In this document: positions 43,564-54,989 of the stretch, in pieces
Position numbering within the stretch: the stretch's first letter is position 1
How the letters are laid out: each line of letters begins with the position of its first letter
Assembly: GCA_003550325.1 (NCBI GenBank)
Contig: QKWP01000116.1
Location: 395,342-459,341 of the forward strand
From: Gigaspora rosea
Lineage: Eukaryota; Glomeromycota; Glomeromycetes; Diversisporales; Gigasporaceae
Length of the DNA stretch: 64,000 bases
Reading direction: 5' to 3'
The notes under the pieces: generated by a model
Seen by the model: only the letters and a program-made list of their open reading frames with translations
Databases searched by the model: none
What the model was told of the DNA's origin: nothing
Position numbers and translations under genes: made by a program

Positions 43564-44379
43564 TGTCACATTTGCATATTATTCTAGTTGTTTTTTTTAG
43601 TTAATTTTTTAACTTTTGATCCTTTTGGTTCATATTGGCTAATTATAATCTCACTTGGGCACTCCAATATATGTAGCTTTGTAATTCTGATTTGTTGATT
43701 GAGGCTTGGTCACAATTCCTGATCAAGTTTTTTGAAAGTGACCACATGTGATATGGGGTACAGAAATTTATTTATAGAGTAAGTAATTGTTCACTCAATA
43801 AGGCAATAAACGATTTAATCAATTTTGATTTTGCTTTTAAGACTCAGTTTTCTTTTCTGCTATCGATTTTTTTACAGAATTGTATTACTCCTCTTTTTTG
43901 CCAGTTATAGATCTTGATTTTTCCCCTTTTGCTTCAGAGGAACTGCGATGTCATCAGTGATTTCCTTTAATTTTTGTTTTAGTAAAAGCTGCTTTTTAAA
44001 TACTTTTTTCTTTGAATTTTTTACTATGATAATCCACTAATCATCCTGTGTATATGTGCATTATTTTTCTTTTTTTGGTTAGGCTTTGGGTCAATCTTGG
44101 GAAGTTTCTGGAACAATCTTGGGTAGGTGCCTCTATAGTTTCAGGGACTGTGGACCTAATATTGGTAAGACTTCGATTGAGGTTTAAAAAGACTTGGTCT
44201 GATTAACTAGGGTTTGTAGGGACTTGTAGTGGCGCTTTTGGATAAGTAACTTGGTTTAGTTTGCTTTATTGATGCCAGATATTCTGAGTGCTTGTCTATT
44301 TAATAACTTCTTTTGTCTTTCTTTAGTAGGCGTGATTTAAGTTCTTCAGTTTCAATTGTAGACTTTGTTCACAATATCA
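43564..44379 (-). pseudogene. Gag/pol 5' region and leader of the 37-45 kb element
   Basis: Minus-strand text such as ISHVVTFKKLDQEL, ILECPSEIIISQYEPKGSKV (43600-43800) is coding-like but full of stops. 44157-44379 is the leader shared with 26870-27092. No protease or capsid motif can be secured. Confidence 0.4.
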
Positions 44380-45120
44380 TGGGGCAAGTGAAATTGGATT
44401 ACTGATTTGATGTAACAATGCTCAGGAGTATAAACACAGGTTTTTCTATATAATGGTAGTTACTATAGCTTAGGTTCTTTTACTTTCTCTTCTTTCGATA
44501 AAAACAAAAGACTAAACAGAATACTATTGGGATAATTATATGCTTTACAATGAACAAGGTATCAAAAGCGAAAGCAGACTATTCTACTTCAACTCTTCTA
44601 CTCAAATTTCAAAGGTCAAAGGGTAACTGGCAATAGATTTTCTGATAATGACAAGGATAAGAAAAATTATATTGGGACAAAATTTTTAAAGATAAGTATT
44701 AACTACTGGAGCTACTACTTCTACTATTATAATTTCGAAGTATTAAACTCAACTGAGCTGTCTTTTATTTTTAGGAGACAAGGACATCACTTTTATACTT
44801 TTTACATCTCTATTAACGATACAGGTTAAACTTATCATTCAAATCGTTCAGATCTGACAGTTCTGATCGATCTGGCATAAAAGACAGATCTGCCAGATCG
44901 AACTGATCTGACATATATGGCAGATGTGACAGATCGAACTGATCTGACATGAAAGACAGATTTGCCCGATCAAACTGATCTGACATATAGGACTGAGTTA
45001 TACGAAAAGGTAATGTCTATTTAAAAAATAATAATAATATATATATATGTATACGAATAATACTAGCTATACTAATAAATAAAATAATAAATAAAAAAAA
45101 ACTTCCGGGAGCCCTTCACA
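44380..45120 (-). repeat. 5' LTR of the 37-45 kb element
   Basis: TGGGGCAAGTGAAATT to GAGCCCTTCACA, 741 bp. Includes the GATCTGACAT/AGATCGAACTGATC repeat block (44845-44990). Confidence 0.8.
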
Positions 45121-45479
45121 CCTGTCAATTTCATACTACAGTACCCTCAATATCTTTAATTAGTGCTGAGGTTTTAATAACTAGCTAGGTGTTTAATTCA
45201 TTCGCTGAGGTTTTCATACACTTGCTTAGAGTCAATAACCTCGTTGAGAGTTAAAATCACCCAACTATGCTACCAAAATAAGAACCATAAAATAATACAT
45301 AATAATAAAATACTATGTCATTGTTAATTCGTAGAACACCTATGCAAATCACTGTCAAAAAGATAGAAACTGGGTAGATATAATAATGAACAAAAATTAA
45401 CTTTACATGGACTAATTTATTTCTATTATGAAAGAAATGAATAGTCTTATGCTTCTTCAAATGGGTTTTGTTATTTATT
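45121..45479. other. Spacer without a recognisable gene
   Basis: Repeated GAGGTTTTCATA / GAGGTTTTAATA words at 45160-45240. No coding frame supported. Confidence 0.3.
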
Positions 45480-45615
45480 ATGAGTTTCGCCATGCGTCAT
45501 TGGTTTCGTCATGTGTCATAGGTTTCGTTATTCGTCATTTCGTAATTTGAAGTTGAGTGACGAAATGGTTTCGTCATGCGTCAAATGACGCAAGTTGCGT
45601 CATGCGCAGTCATCA
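45480..45615. repeat. GTTTCGTCATGCGTCA repeat cluster
   Basis: GGTTTCGTCATGTGTCA, GGTTTCGTTATTCGTCA, GAGTGACGAAATGG, GGTTTCGTCATGCGTCA, AAATGACGCAAGTTGCGTCA. These are the same words as at 26277-26365. Confidence 0.65.
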
Positions 45616-46068
45616 TTATTAATAACTACAAATTTATGTTTTATTCTGAATTGTGATTCGATTCACGTACCTTCTTTTTTGCAAAAAAAAAACCCCCCTT
45701 ATATCTATATGAAAATATATTTAATTTTATTCTTCTGAAAAGGTGAACTAACTAAGGAAATAATTATTTGTTTAAAATTAAAACCTAAACTATAATTAAA
45801 ATTATCATTGCATAATGTTTTTATGCAACTTAATATAGTATTTTGGATAGTACTATTTCAATGAAAATATTAAAACGATTCGTACGTAGAGATTGGAACC
45901 GGCTATCAATTTAAGAACCGAATTGATTTTACATGCAATATAAAACCGGTTACTATTTGATTTAAATCGATTGAAATTAAACCGAATTATAAATAATATA
46001 ATACCATTACTATTTGGCTTAAACCGGTTTGAAATTAAACCTAATTAAAATCAGGTTGTGCACAATTC

Positions 46069-46070
<2 letters not shown>

Positions 46071-46129
<59 letters not shown>
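46071..46129 (-). repeat. Uninterrupted 59-bp T tract (poly-A on the minus strand)
   Basis: 59 T in a row on the plus strand, 469 bp downstream of the minus-strand LRR gene. It may be the poly(A) tail of a retrocopy or a SINE/LINE end, or a simple homopolymer. Confidence 0.95.
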
Positions 46130-46130
<1 letters not shown>

Positions 46131-46597
46131 TGTCTGTATTATTATTAATTCGGAACGACCATTTATTGTCTAGAAATTAATTAGATACATTTGATATTCT
46201 ATCGTATATTTCAAAGCATAACGCTTTAAAACATTATAGATATATATAAAAAAAAAAAGAATCTAGTTTTATTTATAAACACGCAAAAAAATCAAAAAAA
46301 AGGGTGTAAACACGCAAAAAATCAAAAAAAAAAGGTGAAATAAATAAATAAAATAATAAAATAATAAAATCTTAAAATTCGGGGCCTTAATTATTATCTT
46401 ACTGTACAAAGAATATGTATTGATACACGTGTTGACAACTTACTATTTCGAGATTAAAAATAAAACAGGGTTGGGTTGTTAGAGTTTTATAACCGGAGTT
46501 ACAACATTACATTGATAGAAATTTTGTCTTGATAGGGGAGATCTCAGTAAAAAGAAGTTTTCAACTCGAAATATTACATTGCTATAAATTAAAATTT
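46130..46597. other. Downstream region of the LRR gene
   Basis: A-rich sequence with two copies of AAACACGCAAAAAATCAAAAAA (46278-46340). No gene. It includes the 3' region of the LRR gene on the minus strand. Confidence 0.4.
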
Positions 46598-48331
46598 TCA
46601 AGAAAATAAACTGCGTTTATGTTTCTCTTGATTATAAATTAACATACGCCGTTGATGATATTTTTCAATTTTTTTCAATATATTCACATCTTCATAACTA
46701 ATATGATTAATTTGGTTACCATAAAGATCCAGAGTTGCTAATGTAATATTTTTGGTAAGAGCTTCTGCTAGTGCATTTATTCCTTCAAAGGCAATTTGAT
46801 TATAAGAAAGATCTAAATAAGTTAGAGTGGCGTTTATATAAAGAGTTTCCGCAATTATTTTCCCAAATTCATTATTAATATTATTTCTATCAAGGCGTAA
46901 AAAAGTTAGAGCATTATTTTTATGAAGTGCTTTTGCTAACGCTTTTCCTCCCTCAATACCAATATTATTTCTGTTAAGATCTAAATAAGTTAATGACCTA
47001 TTTGTATAAAGTGCTTTTGCTAACGCTTCTCCTCCTTCATTACCAATATCATTACGACTAAGATCTAAAGAATTTAAGGTAGTGTTTATGCAAAGCGCTT
47101 CTGCAAATGCTCTTCCACCTTCAAAACCAATATTATTATCACTGAGACTTAAAGAAGTTAAAGCAGTGTTCTTATAAAGTGCTTTAGCCAACGCCTTCTC
47201 ACCTTCAATAGTAATTTTATTACCACTAAGACATAAAGAATGTAAAGTAGTATTTAAATAAAGTGCTTCTGCAAATGCTTTTCCACCTTCAGTTCCAATA
47301 TTATTGTGACTAACATCTAAAGAAGTTAAAGCAGTATTTATATGAAGTACTTTTGCTAACGCTATTCCTCCTTCAGCACCAATATCATTACCATTAAGAG
47401 CTAAAGAAGTTAAAGTAGAATTTTTATAAAGTGCTTCTACGAACGCTTTTCCTCCTTCAACACCAATATTATTACTAGTAAAATGTAAAGAAGTTAAGGT
47501 AGTGTTCTTGTGAAGTGCTTTTGCTAACGCCTTTCCACCTTCAACACCAATATCATTACCATTTAATGCTAAATAAGTTAAACTAGTATTCCTACAAAGA
47601 ACCTCAGCTAGAGTTTTTCCTCCTTCAGGACCAATGTGATTATAAGAAAGATCTAAGAAAGTTAAAGTATTATTTATATAAAGTGCCTCTGCAAACGCTT
47701 TTCCTCCTTCAATACCTATATTATTAATACTAAGGTTTAAAGAAGTTGGAGTATCATTTTTTTTAATAGCTTCGATCACTATATTTATTTCTTCAGAATT
47801 AAAATGATTTTGATGAAGTTTTAAAGAAATAATCGTATTATACCTAAAAATATTTTTGATTAATTTACTATTATTATAAATAATTCTTTGTATACTTAAG
47901 GTTTTCAGTTTCTTATTTGTACGTAGAAACATTGCAATTAAAGAACATTTAATAGCATTTGCGAGCTTATCATCTTCCCAACTATTACGAAATTTTTTAT
48001 AACCGTTATGATTAAGCCAATCAATAATTCCATCATTTAAAGAACTATCAATAGATATAGCATAACTTGTATATTCAAATAATGGTTTTGGATAATTCGG
48101 TATGAAAATTTTAAATGGTACCAATAACGCTTGTTCTTCTACATTTAATGATAAAAGACATGTATTTATAAGTTTTCTATTATCTAATTTGTCTGTTATA
48201 TTGTTCCATAATATTGGTACAATAATCTTACACCATTGATGATTTACAAGAAGGCAAGAATATAAACTTTTATAATCATTCTGAAAGTTGTTAAATATGT
48301 TGAGAAAACAATTATTTGGTAATTTCATCAT
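46598..48331 (-). CDS. F-box protein with RNI-type leucine-rich repeats
   Basis: 577 residues from ATG 48331, no intron. The N-terminus (about 2-46: LPNNCFLNIFNNF, SLYSCLLVNHQWCKIIVPIL) looks like an F-box, which would bind Skp1 in an SCF ubiquitin ligase. Residues about 47-164 form a linker. From about 165 to 545 there are 14 repeats of 28 residues with the ribonuclease-inhibitor pattern TSLDLSxNNIGxEGGKAFAE, giving a horseshoe for substrate binding. From repeat 3 to 9 they alternate between an ALAKALH and an AFAEALY type. The last repeat is capped by HISYEDVNILKKIEKY. Such genes are a large expanded family in Glomeromycotina. Role in targeted protein turnover is by family analogy; no substrate can be inferred. 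It is the only intact host gene here. An AT-rich TATA-like stretch (ATATATATTTATATA sense) lies 40-70 bp upstream. Confidence 0.9.
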   Translation of the reverse strand: MMKLPNNCFLNIFNNFQNDYKSLYSCLLVNHQWCKIIVPILWNNITDKLDNRKLINTCLLSLNVEEQALLVPFKIFIPNYPKPLFEYTSYAISIDSSLNDGIIDWLNHNGYKKFRNSWEDDKLANAIKCSLIAMFLRTNKKLKTLSIQRIIYNNSKLIKNIFRYNTIISLKLHQNHFNSEEINIVIEAIKKNDTPTSLNLSINNIGIEGGKAFAEALYINNTLTFLDLSYNHIGPEGGKTLAEVLCRNTSLTYLALNGNDIGVEGGKALAKALHKNTTLTSLHFTSNNIGVEGGKAFVEALYKNSTLTSLALNGNDIGAEGGIALAKVLHINTALTSLDVSHNNIGTEGGKAFAEALYLNTTLHSLCLSGNKITIEGEKALAKALYKNTALTSLSLSDNNIGFEGGRAFAEALCINTTLNSLDLSRNDIGNEGGEALAKALYTNRSLTYLDLNRNNIGIEGGKALAKALHKNNALTFLRLDRNNINNEFGKIIAETLYINATLTYLDLSYNQIAFEGINALAEALTKNITLATLDLYGNQINHISYEDVNILKKIEKYHQRRMLIYNQEKHKRSLFS

Positions 48332-51300
48332 TTTTAAAAAGATAAAAATTTATAAAAAAAAAAGTATCGGTACAAGTATATATATAAATATATGTAACTA
48401 CGCGGCATTTTCGTGCTACCGAGAGCGGATAAACATATGCCTTATTTAGAATGTTAGATAATTCTGATGCGAATTAGTTATACAATAATTATATAATTAC
48501 AATAGCATTACCATTGATATATATATGTGATACCTTAATTTGAAACAAAAAAAAAAGGTGTAAGATACTTAAATTTGTGGCTTGAAAGCTTAGATAAATT
48601 AATAAATAGTTGTGTCATTAAACATATTGAATTAATTGATAATCCGTGAAATAAGAATTCTATAAATAAATTTTATAATCAGAAATCATTATTCCAGACT
48701 ATGCAAAGTAAATTTTTTTATTAAATTACCCTTTTGTTAGCTTCTAATAAAGGTTATAGAGCTAGTTTTTGTGGGTTGCATAATAACAATACAAGTAAAA
48801 TTAGTCTAATATTCCCTGAGGCACCTTAATTTTTCTCTTACATTCATATAAATTTCCTTTAAAAAATCTTTGAGAAAAAAGATAAGATATTTCAAGAACT
48901 ATCACCCCAATTTTAGTAATCTTATTATCATTGGAATCACAAAAACTAGCTCTACAACTTTTGTTAAAAGTTTACAAATGTTAGCTTAATAAAAATTTTA
49001 CTTTATATAATCAGGAATGAAGATTTATGTTTATATGTAAATTGGTTTGAAAAAATTTATTTTTAGATTCTTTAGCGGATCATCAAACTAAATTAAATTG
49101 AATTAACGATAAATATTTATTACTAGGGACTATTATTGTATGGTCATTAGTTAAGTTAATGAGCATTATATATTCGTCCCTTACATTAAATTAGAATTAT
49201 GATCTTAAATTTTATATATGACACATATTTCATGCTGTAAATCAAAAAAAAAAACAAAAAAAAAAAACAAACCAAAACAAAGAACTCAAATATGAATGGA
49301 TCATTATGAGATACACAACTTTGCATTACTTAATTTAATATGTCGTAATATTTATTTTATTGATCTACGTTAAATTTGTTCTTTTCGTTAGAATAGATAC
49401 ATGTGAAAAGTCATGTGAGGACCTGAAAAGAAATTTCTCGGTCTCTGGATTAATTTCGACCTATTAACCATATTTAGTTAGTACAATTCTGAGGAACAAT
49501 AAACAAAAAATGTCATATTTTATAAATAAAGGATACAAGTTAATAAGTTCGTACGTATGTTGGATTTTTTTTCCTGAGTTCTTATTGAATGCAAAAAAGT
49601 GGCCTGATGTAATTATCAAATCAAAAATATGGCGCGCATATTAAAATAATAAACATGCTTTTATAGTAGGTCGTACTAAAATTTTAAGGAATTTTTTGTT
49701 AGGACGCAAGAGGCGAAAATTTTTGAAAAAACGTTACGTTACACCAGATCTTGTAAGTTTATTGATCATGGCATCATTTACATACCAATTTTATCAATAG
49801 AAATTAGGGCTCCATATTTAGCATGACTGCTGTGAAACGTTGTAGCTGCGTAACTATAATAAGTAAATACTAAGTTTGGAGGCATCCATACTTTTATGGG
49901 CAAAATCAGCATAATGAAGTTCGATGTTCTGTCATGCCAAATTAAATTTTTCATCGCCGCTATCGTTGCACATGACACGAACCAGCGTCACCCTAAAGAT
50001 CTGTTACGTATGTTTAAACCCATTATAATTACGTTTGTTTTTGTATGACAATACATTTTGTGAGATTACTTTATTCTATAATATAATACTTATAGTTATA
50101 TATTTTCTTGTTTTTTTATTTGGGCAATATTAAAAATAGGGATAATTGCGCGACATACGATGCCATTACGATCGCGTGTAATAAGTAAAATTCGGCATTT
50201 TACTCGATAAATCAGAGTAAAATTAGTCGGAAATCACAAAATGGCCAAAAGGTTATCATTTAATGATTGAGAACATCTTTTTTCACGGAGTTATTCTAAT
50301 CGATTAAAATCCGAAACAATATTTCGCATTTGAAGTTGATACCGCCTGAAATTGTAACTTCAGCACCTGAAGTCGCAATTAACAGAATTAATCCTTGAGA
50401 TTGAATTTTCTTGCATGCATTAGGTGCCTGAAATTGTAGCTTCAGGAAAATACTAACTTAACGCATGACATTAACAAATCAAATCGTTTTCAAATAACCG
50501 CTTAATTACTATAATAATAATGATTTGAATAATATCTTGATGACTGCTGATAAAATAAATATAATAATGCAGTTATATAATAAACGCCGCAAACTAATCA
50601 TATAGTTACCGAAACTTTATAGCAAAAATAAAATGCAATCAAATATGCAGTACAATGTAATCGTACATGTTATAAACTTAAGCTTATTTATATGTACATA
50701 TTACAAAAGGCATCTATTCACTGAATGAGAGCATTTTCAAGCCTTGTGACAGGTTAAGCCACAGATGTCAATTACTTGACCGACTATATACATTCCGACG
50801 GCAATTTAGACCATTACGTATAAAGTCCCGAGCATAAGAAAGTAAAATTCTATGCAATTGTATAAAATGATTAATAATATTACCTGACTATAATATTAAG
50901 ACTTTGCAAATTATACACACTTTTTTCGTTGTTTTAAACATTATAACCTAGATACGAAATATTTTTTATATCGATTAGTGTTGCACCTTTTTCATCGCTT
51001 TGACAGAATAAATTTTGTATATCTAAGTATGGAATTTGTTAATAATTCACCAAGTTTTGTGCTATATGAATTTTAATGTAATCAATCTTGAAATAACAAA
51101 TTTAATATATGTTAATATACCTTTGGTATTTTCTAGGGACCTTTTATAGAAAATTTTAAACCTAATTTTTTCACAGAAGTTATGCCTCATATCAAACTGC
51201 AAAGAATTTTGAGAACCCAAATATAATTTAAGCCGAATATTGCCAAAAATCAGCGAATTAAAGATTTTTATGTTCTTTTGTTTTGCTTATTAATTTATTT

Positions 51301-52102
51301 AACATGTTTGATTAATAAAAATTTTTTTATATAACGATGAGAAATTAAAATTGATAAATATAATCGAAAAATTATTTAATTTCGCTTATTAAAAATATAA
51401 TCTATTCTAAAAATCTTTTAATTTAGCTTATTGTTGTAGTGAGGACTTTTCAATATGTTATAATCACATGTACAAGTTAAACTTCAAACGTTGTAAATAT
51501 TTAAATTTTAATGAAATATAATAACGCTAATGCATAAAAATTGCTAAAGCTACTTTAGTGCAAACCTAAGTTATTTAATTAAATAAAATTTATACGTTAC
51601 ACCGGATACATATGTATGTATATAGTTGGTCAAGTAATTGGCATTACAGAAACTTTTGGATAGTCTTGTATTTTAAGTATGTACTGTACTATAATGTATC
51701 TTTGCTTTAAAAATTAATAAATACTGAATTACCCAGTAAGAAAATATTCCACTTTTATGCTGCTTCATATTACAAAATAAACTCTATTACCATGTGTTAT
51801 TTTGCAAGTACTATATTAAGAAGATTATATTTAATTGTAACAATATGTATACTAATGCGCTTATAGTACAAACTTATAAAATTTTATATTTTTTTTGATA
51901 ATATTTAAAATAAATTTTTTTTTAAAAAAACTTTTTTTTATTCAATTCTAAGATTATATAAAATAAAATATTAAAATAAAATTATATTATAATAGTAAAA
52001 ATTATATAAAAAAATCAAATTAAAATCTATTTTATATAACAAATTAGAAATATTTAATTAAATTTTATAGGCTTTTATTTGGTACAAAATTTAAATATAT
52101 TG
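48332..52102. other. Long gene-free AT-rich region
   Basis: No coding frame supported; the ORF at 49778-49978 is isolated and without recognisable pattern. Remnants of core-A motifs lie at 49690-49775 (GTTACACCAGATCTTGTAAG) and 51590-51640 (GTTACACCGGAT, TTGGTCA). At 50335-50460, CCTGAAATTGTAACTTCAG and CCTGAAATTGTAGCTTCAGG repeat. Confidence 0.4.
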
Positions 52103-52970
52103 GTGTAGCAACTTAGAATAGTGGTCAAATTATTACCTTACAGGCAACAGGTAATGAGTTCAAATCTCACTAGCAAATAATTAGTTAATTGGCCTGTATT
52201 ATAGTAACAATTTTCTTATTGATTAGCTGGGTATATTACCTATAGTCTTTGTATAACAGACCTCTAAAAAGATGAATTAAAAGCTTAATAGGTAGAATTT
52301 GTACAGTAAAAGTTGTATAAAAAAGATCCAAGAAACCAGAAAAATTGAATTCCATTTAGCAAGCCCAAGTAAGGATATAAAGAAGGTTTTTGATAGTATT
52401 ATATAAGACTAAAAACTTTACGTGTAGAACCAGTACTGAATTTGAAAGATAATACAACCCTTTTGACAAAGAGATCCACTAAGCTGGCCACTAGTGTTGT
52501 ACTAGAAAAAAAGATCTTATGTTATGAAGTAAGAACCAGAAAAAAAATCCATTAGAGTTAACTTTTCCTTCTGGGCTAAAGAAATTGGTTGCAAAAGGTA
52601 AAGGAAAGAAGGCTAGATTTGAACTAAACTGATAAGAGCAAAAGTAGATAATAAGGATATTTCTAACCAAAAGTATTAGTTAATACTATAGCTCAAATTA
52701 TTGAAGTGTAGGTTATATTTGTGTGGAACAGAAACTTTTTTACTAAGTTTTTTTGCTAAAAATGCAGCTATATATAGCTTGTTAAGCATTTAGGACAAAC
52801 CTTGACTAATTTACATATCAAAATATACTTGTAATACAAATAGAGTTGACAAAAAGGATAAAAGATCAAAAAGTTTAAATAGGCAATTCTATAGTTGGGT
52901 TGCAGATATAGCAACTAGTGTAAAACTCTATCTATAATGGTAAAACTATTATTTAGATTATACATGGTGT
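52103..52970 (+). mobile_element. tRNA-headed SINE-like element, copy 2
   Basis: Head at 52103-52175 with GTAGCAACTTAGAATAGTGG (A-box side) and GAGTTCAAATCTC (B box, 52156-52168). The body matches copy 1 in order: ATCCAAGAAACCAGAAAAA, GAGTTAACTTTTCCTTCTGG, AAATAGGCAATTCTATAGTT, ATATAGCAACTAGTGTAAAA. More diverged and more AT-rich than copy 1. Confidence 0.65.
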
Positions 52971-53404
52971 AAAATTTTTTGGGTTTTGTGACGTGAAATT
53001 AATATTTCTTTTTTAAAATTGTTTTTAATCTATTTTACTTAAGGGTAAAGTAAACATAAATCATTTTTAATAGGGATCACATTGTGATCATATGAAACCA
53101 GATGATCAACCAATCATAATTGTAAACAATATAGATTCAACCAATCATAATTAATTAATTTTGTATAACTACAGAAAATTTGAGTCAACCTCAGAAAACT
53201 TTATGATATATAGAAGTATAATTTTTTCAAATACAGTACTATATTTATTAAATTTTATTATTATAAAAAAAGTATTTTGTACTACATATTATAAAATTTT
53301 TGGCTAAATTAATAACAACTATAAAAAGTTTAATTTGTAGCACAATTTTATTTTCTATATAAATCTCATTGTACTAGAGATAGTAGTTGAATCCAAATAT
53401 ATAT
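52971..53404. other. AT-rich spacer
   Basis: CAACCAATCATAATT is repeated at 53108 and 53137. No gene. Confidence 0.3.
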
Positions 53405-53850
53405 TTATATCTGGATGAATCTGGATTTTAAATAAATCCAGATTCAATTTTTTGAATATCTTTATCTAGATATAATATAAATCCAGATAGAAAAAAAATC
53501 CAGTAAAAATAAATCTGGATATAAAATAAATCTGAATATAAAAAAACCTTGATATAAAAATCAATCTGAATATAAAATAGATCCAGATATAAAATAGATC
53601 CGGATATAAAATAGATCCGGATATGAATAGAAAATAAATCTGGATATAAAAATTTGGTTAATTTATTTAATTTATTGAAGATCACAAATTGGGCCAGGAA
53701 AAAAAAATTAACTATATTTAAAAACATTATAGTTTAGCACGATAACTATCTAATTTATATATCTGGATATTTATATCTAAATATATATTTATATCTAGAT
53801 ATATATTTATATCCAGATACATACTTATATCCAGATATTGGTTATCTCAT
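53405..53850. repeat. ATCCAGATATAAAATA minisatellite
   Basis: Units of 16-20 bp (AATCCAGATATAAAATAGAT, AGATCCGGATATAAAATAGA) fill 53405-53660. The inverse form TATATCCAGATACATACTTA follows at 53755-53850. A further patch is at 57155-57300. The minus-strand ORF here is a by-product. Confidence 0.75.
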
Positions 53851-54529
53851 ATATTCTGGTAGTTCAATTGAATAAATTAAAGTTAGTATATAGTAAGTAC
53901 TAATTTTTTCTATTAACTAGCAATTAAAAATATATATATATATTATTTGAATAGCTAGACAGTATATTTATAAAAAAAAATTTTTAAAATTTGTTAATTA
54001 ATTATTTTTAAAAAATCTTTAAATTTATTCAATTTTTAAATTTTAAAAAATTAAAAAATTAAAAATTTGCTTATTTTTAAAGTTTAACTAATTAAAACTA
54101 AGTAATTTTTTGTACTACTATGCAAGTGCCTTGGTGTAACTATCAAAAAAAAGTTTGCAAAATTTTAAACTAAGTTATTATGCACAATAAAAAGTTATAC
54201 CAAAAATAAAACACTAATTTAATCTAGTTTATTATATAATTTATATAGTAAAAATAATATCTATTTTAGTTAAAAAAACTTCAAAAATCTATAAATTTTT
54301 AAATTTTAAAAATTTTAATAATATATAAACATAAAAAATAATTCTCTAAATTTGAATTTTAATATAATTAAAATTTTATTAATTATAAATTTTACTAACT
54401 TATTATATAAGCATATATTAAACTAAAAACTAGTATATTTTTTTCTTATTTACTAGTTTTTAAACTAAAAACTAAATAAAAATTTTTTTAAAATTTATAA
54501 AAATTTTATTTATATATAAAATATTGAAA
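53851..54529. other. AT-rich spacer
   Basis: Almost pure A/T with long runs. No supported feature. Confidence 0.35.
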
Positions 54530-54775
54530 AAATGTGCTTGCCACCAGCAGTGACAGTAACCAGATTAGGGTTAGGGTTAGATTTAGAGTTAAAAAAAGGC
54601 TTATTATATAATAAAACACCTTAAAAAGCATTTTTAGCTAGAAAAAAAATATTGGTTTCATAGGCACAATTTGAAGTTATTGTGATTTGTAATTTTTTGG
54701 ATTTTATTATCATACCTAATCTAGCAATTTGATTGGCTCAGAACTTAATTATGGTTACAAATAGATTTGCTCTAA
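54530..54775 (+). mobile_element. Degenerate core-A element
   Basis: ATTAGGGTTAGGGTTAGA, TTGGTTTCATAGGCACAATT, ATACCTAATCTAGC, AATTTGATTGGCTC in the same order as other copies. Arms not clear. Confidence 0.5.
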
Positions 54776-54989
54776 AATATTATTAAGAATATTCTTGTCT
54801 TATAAATAAAAGGAATTGCTATTTCCACCCCCAGCTGGCCTCCAACTCTTCTGACCTAGTCACGTGCAATGTCATACAAATAGAGTTCACATGACTTTCG
54901 GATTCATACATTTTAACAAAATTTTAGGTTATACAAAATCTGTGATCACATTATTTGCATAACCAAAATAGCCAATCAAAATTTGAACC

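Larger units (their letters stand above)
37002..45120 (-). mobile_element. Second Ty3/gypsy-type LTR retrotransposon, old and heavily nested
   Basis: LTRs at 37002-38024 and 44380-45120. Integrase text lies between them on the minus strand in two pieces separated by a SINE. The minus-strand sequence AAGGAGGAGAAT next to 38024 serves as PPT. RT and RNase H are missing, and the likely place is occupied by a Tc1-like element (42114-43561). No target duplication was seen (GGGCA against CCTGT). It differs from the 3.3-12.6 kb element in both LTR and protein sequence. Confidence 0.8.
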
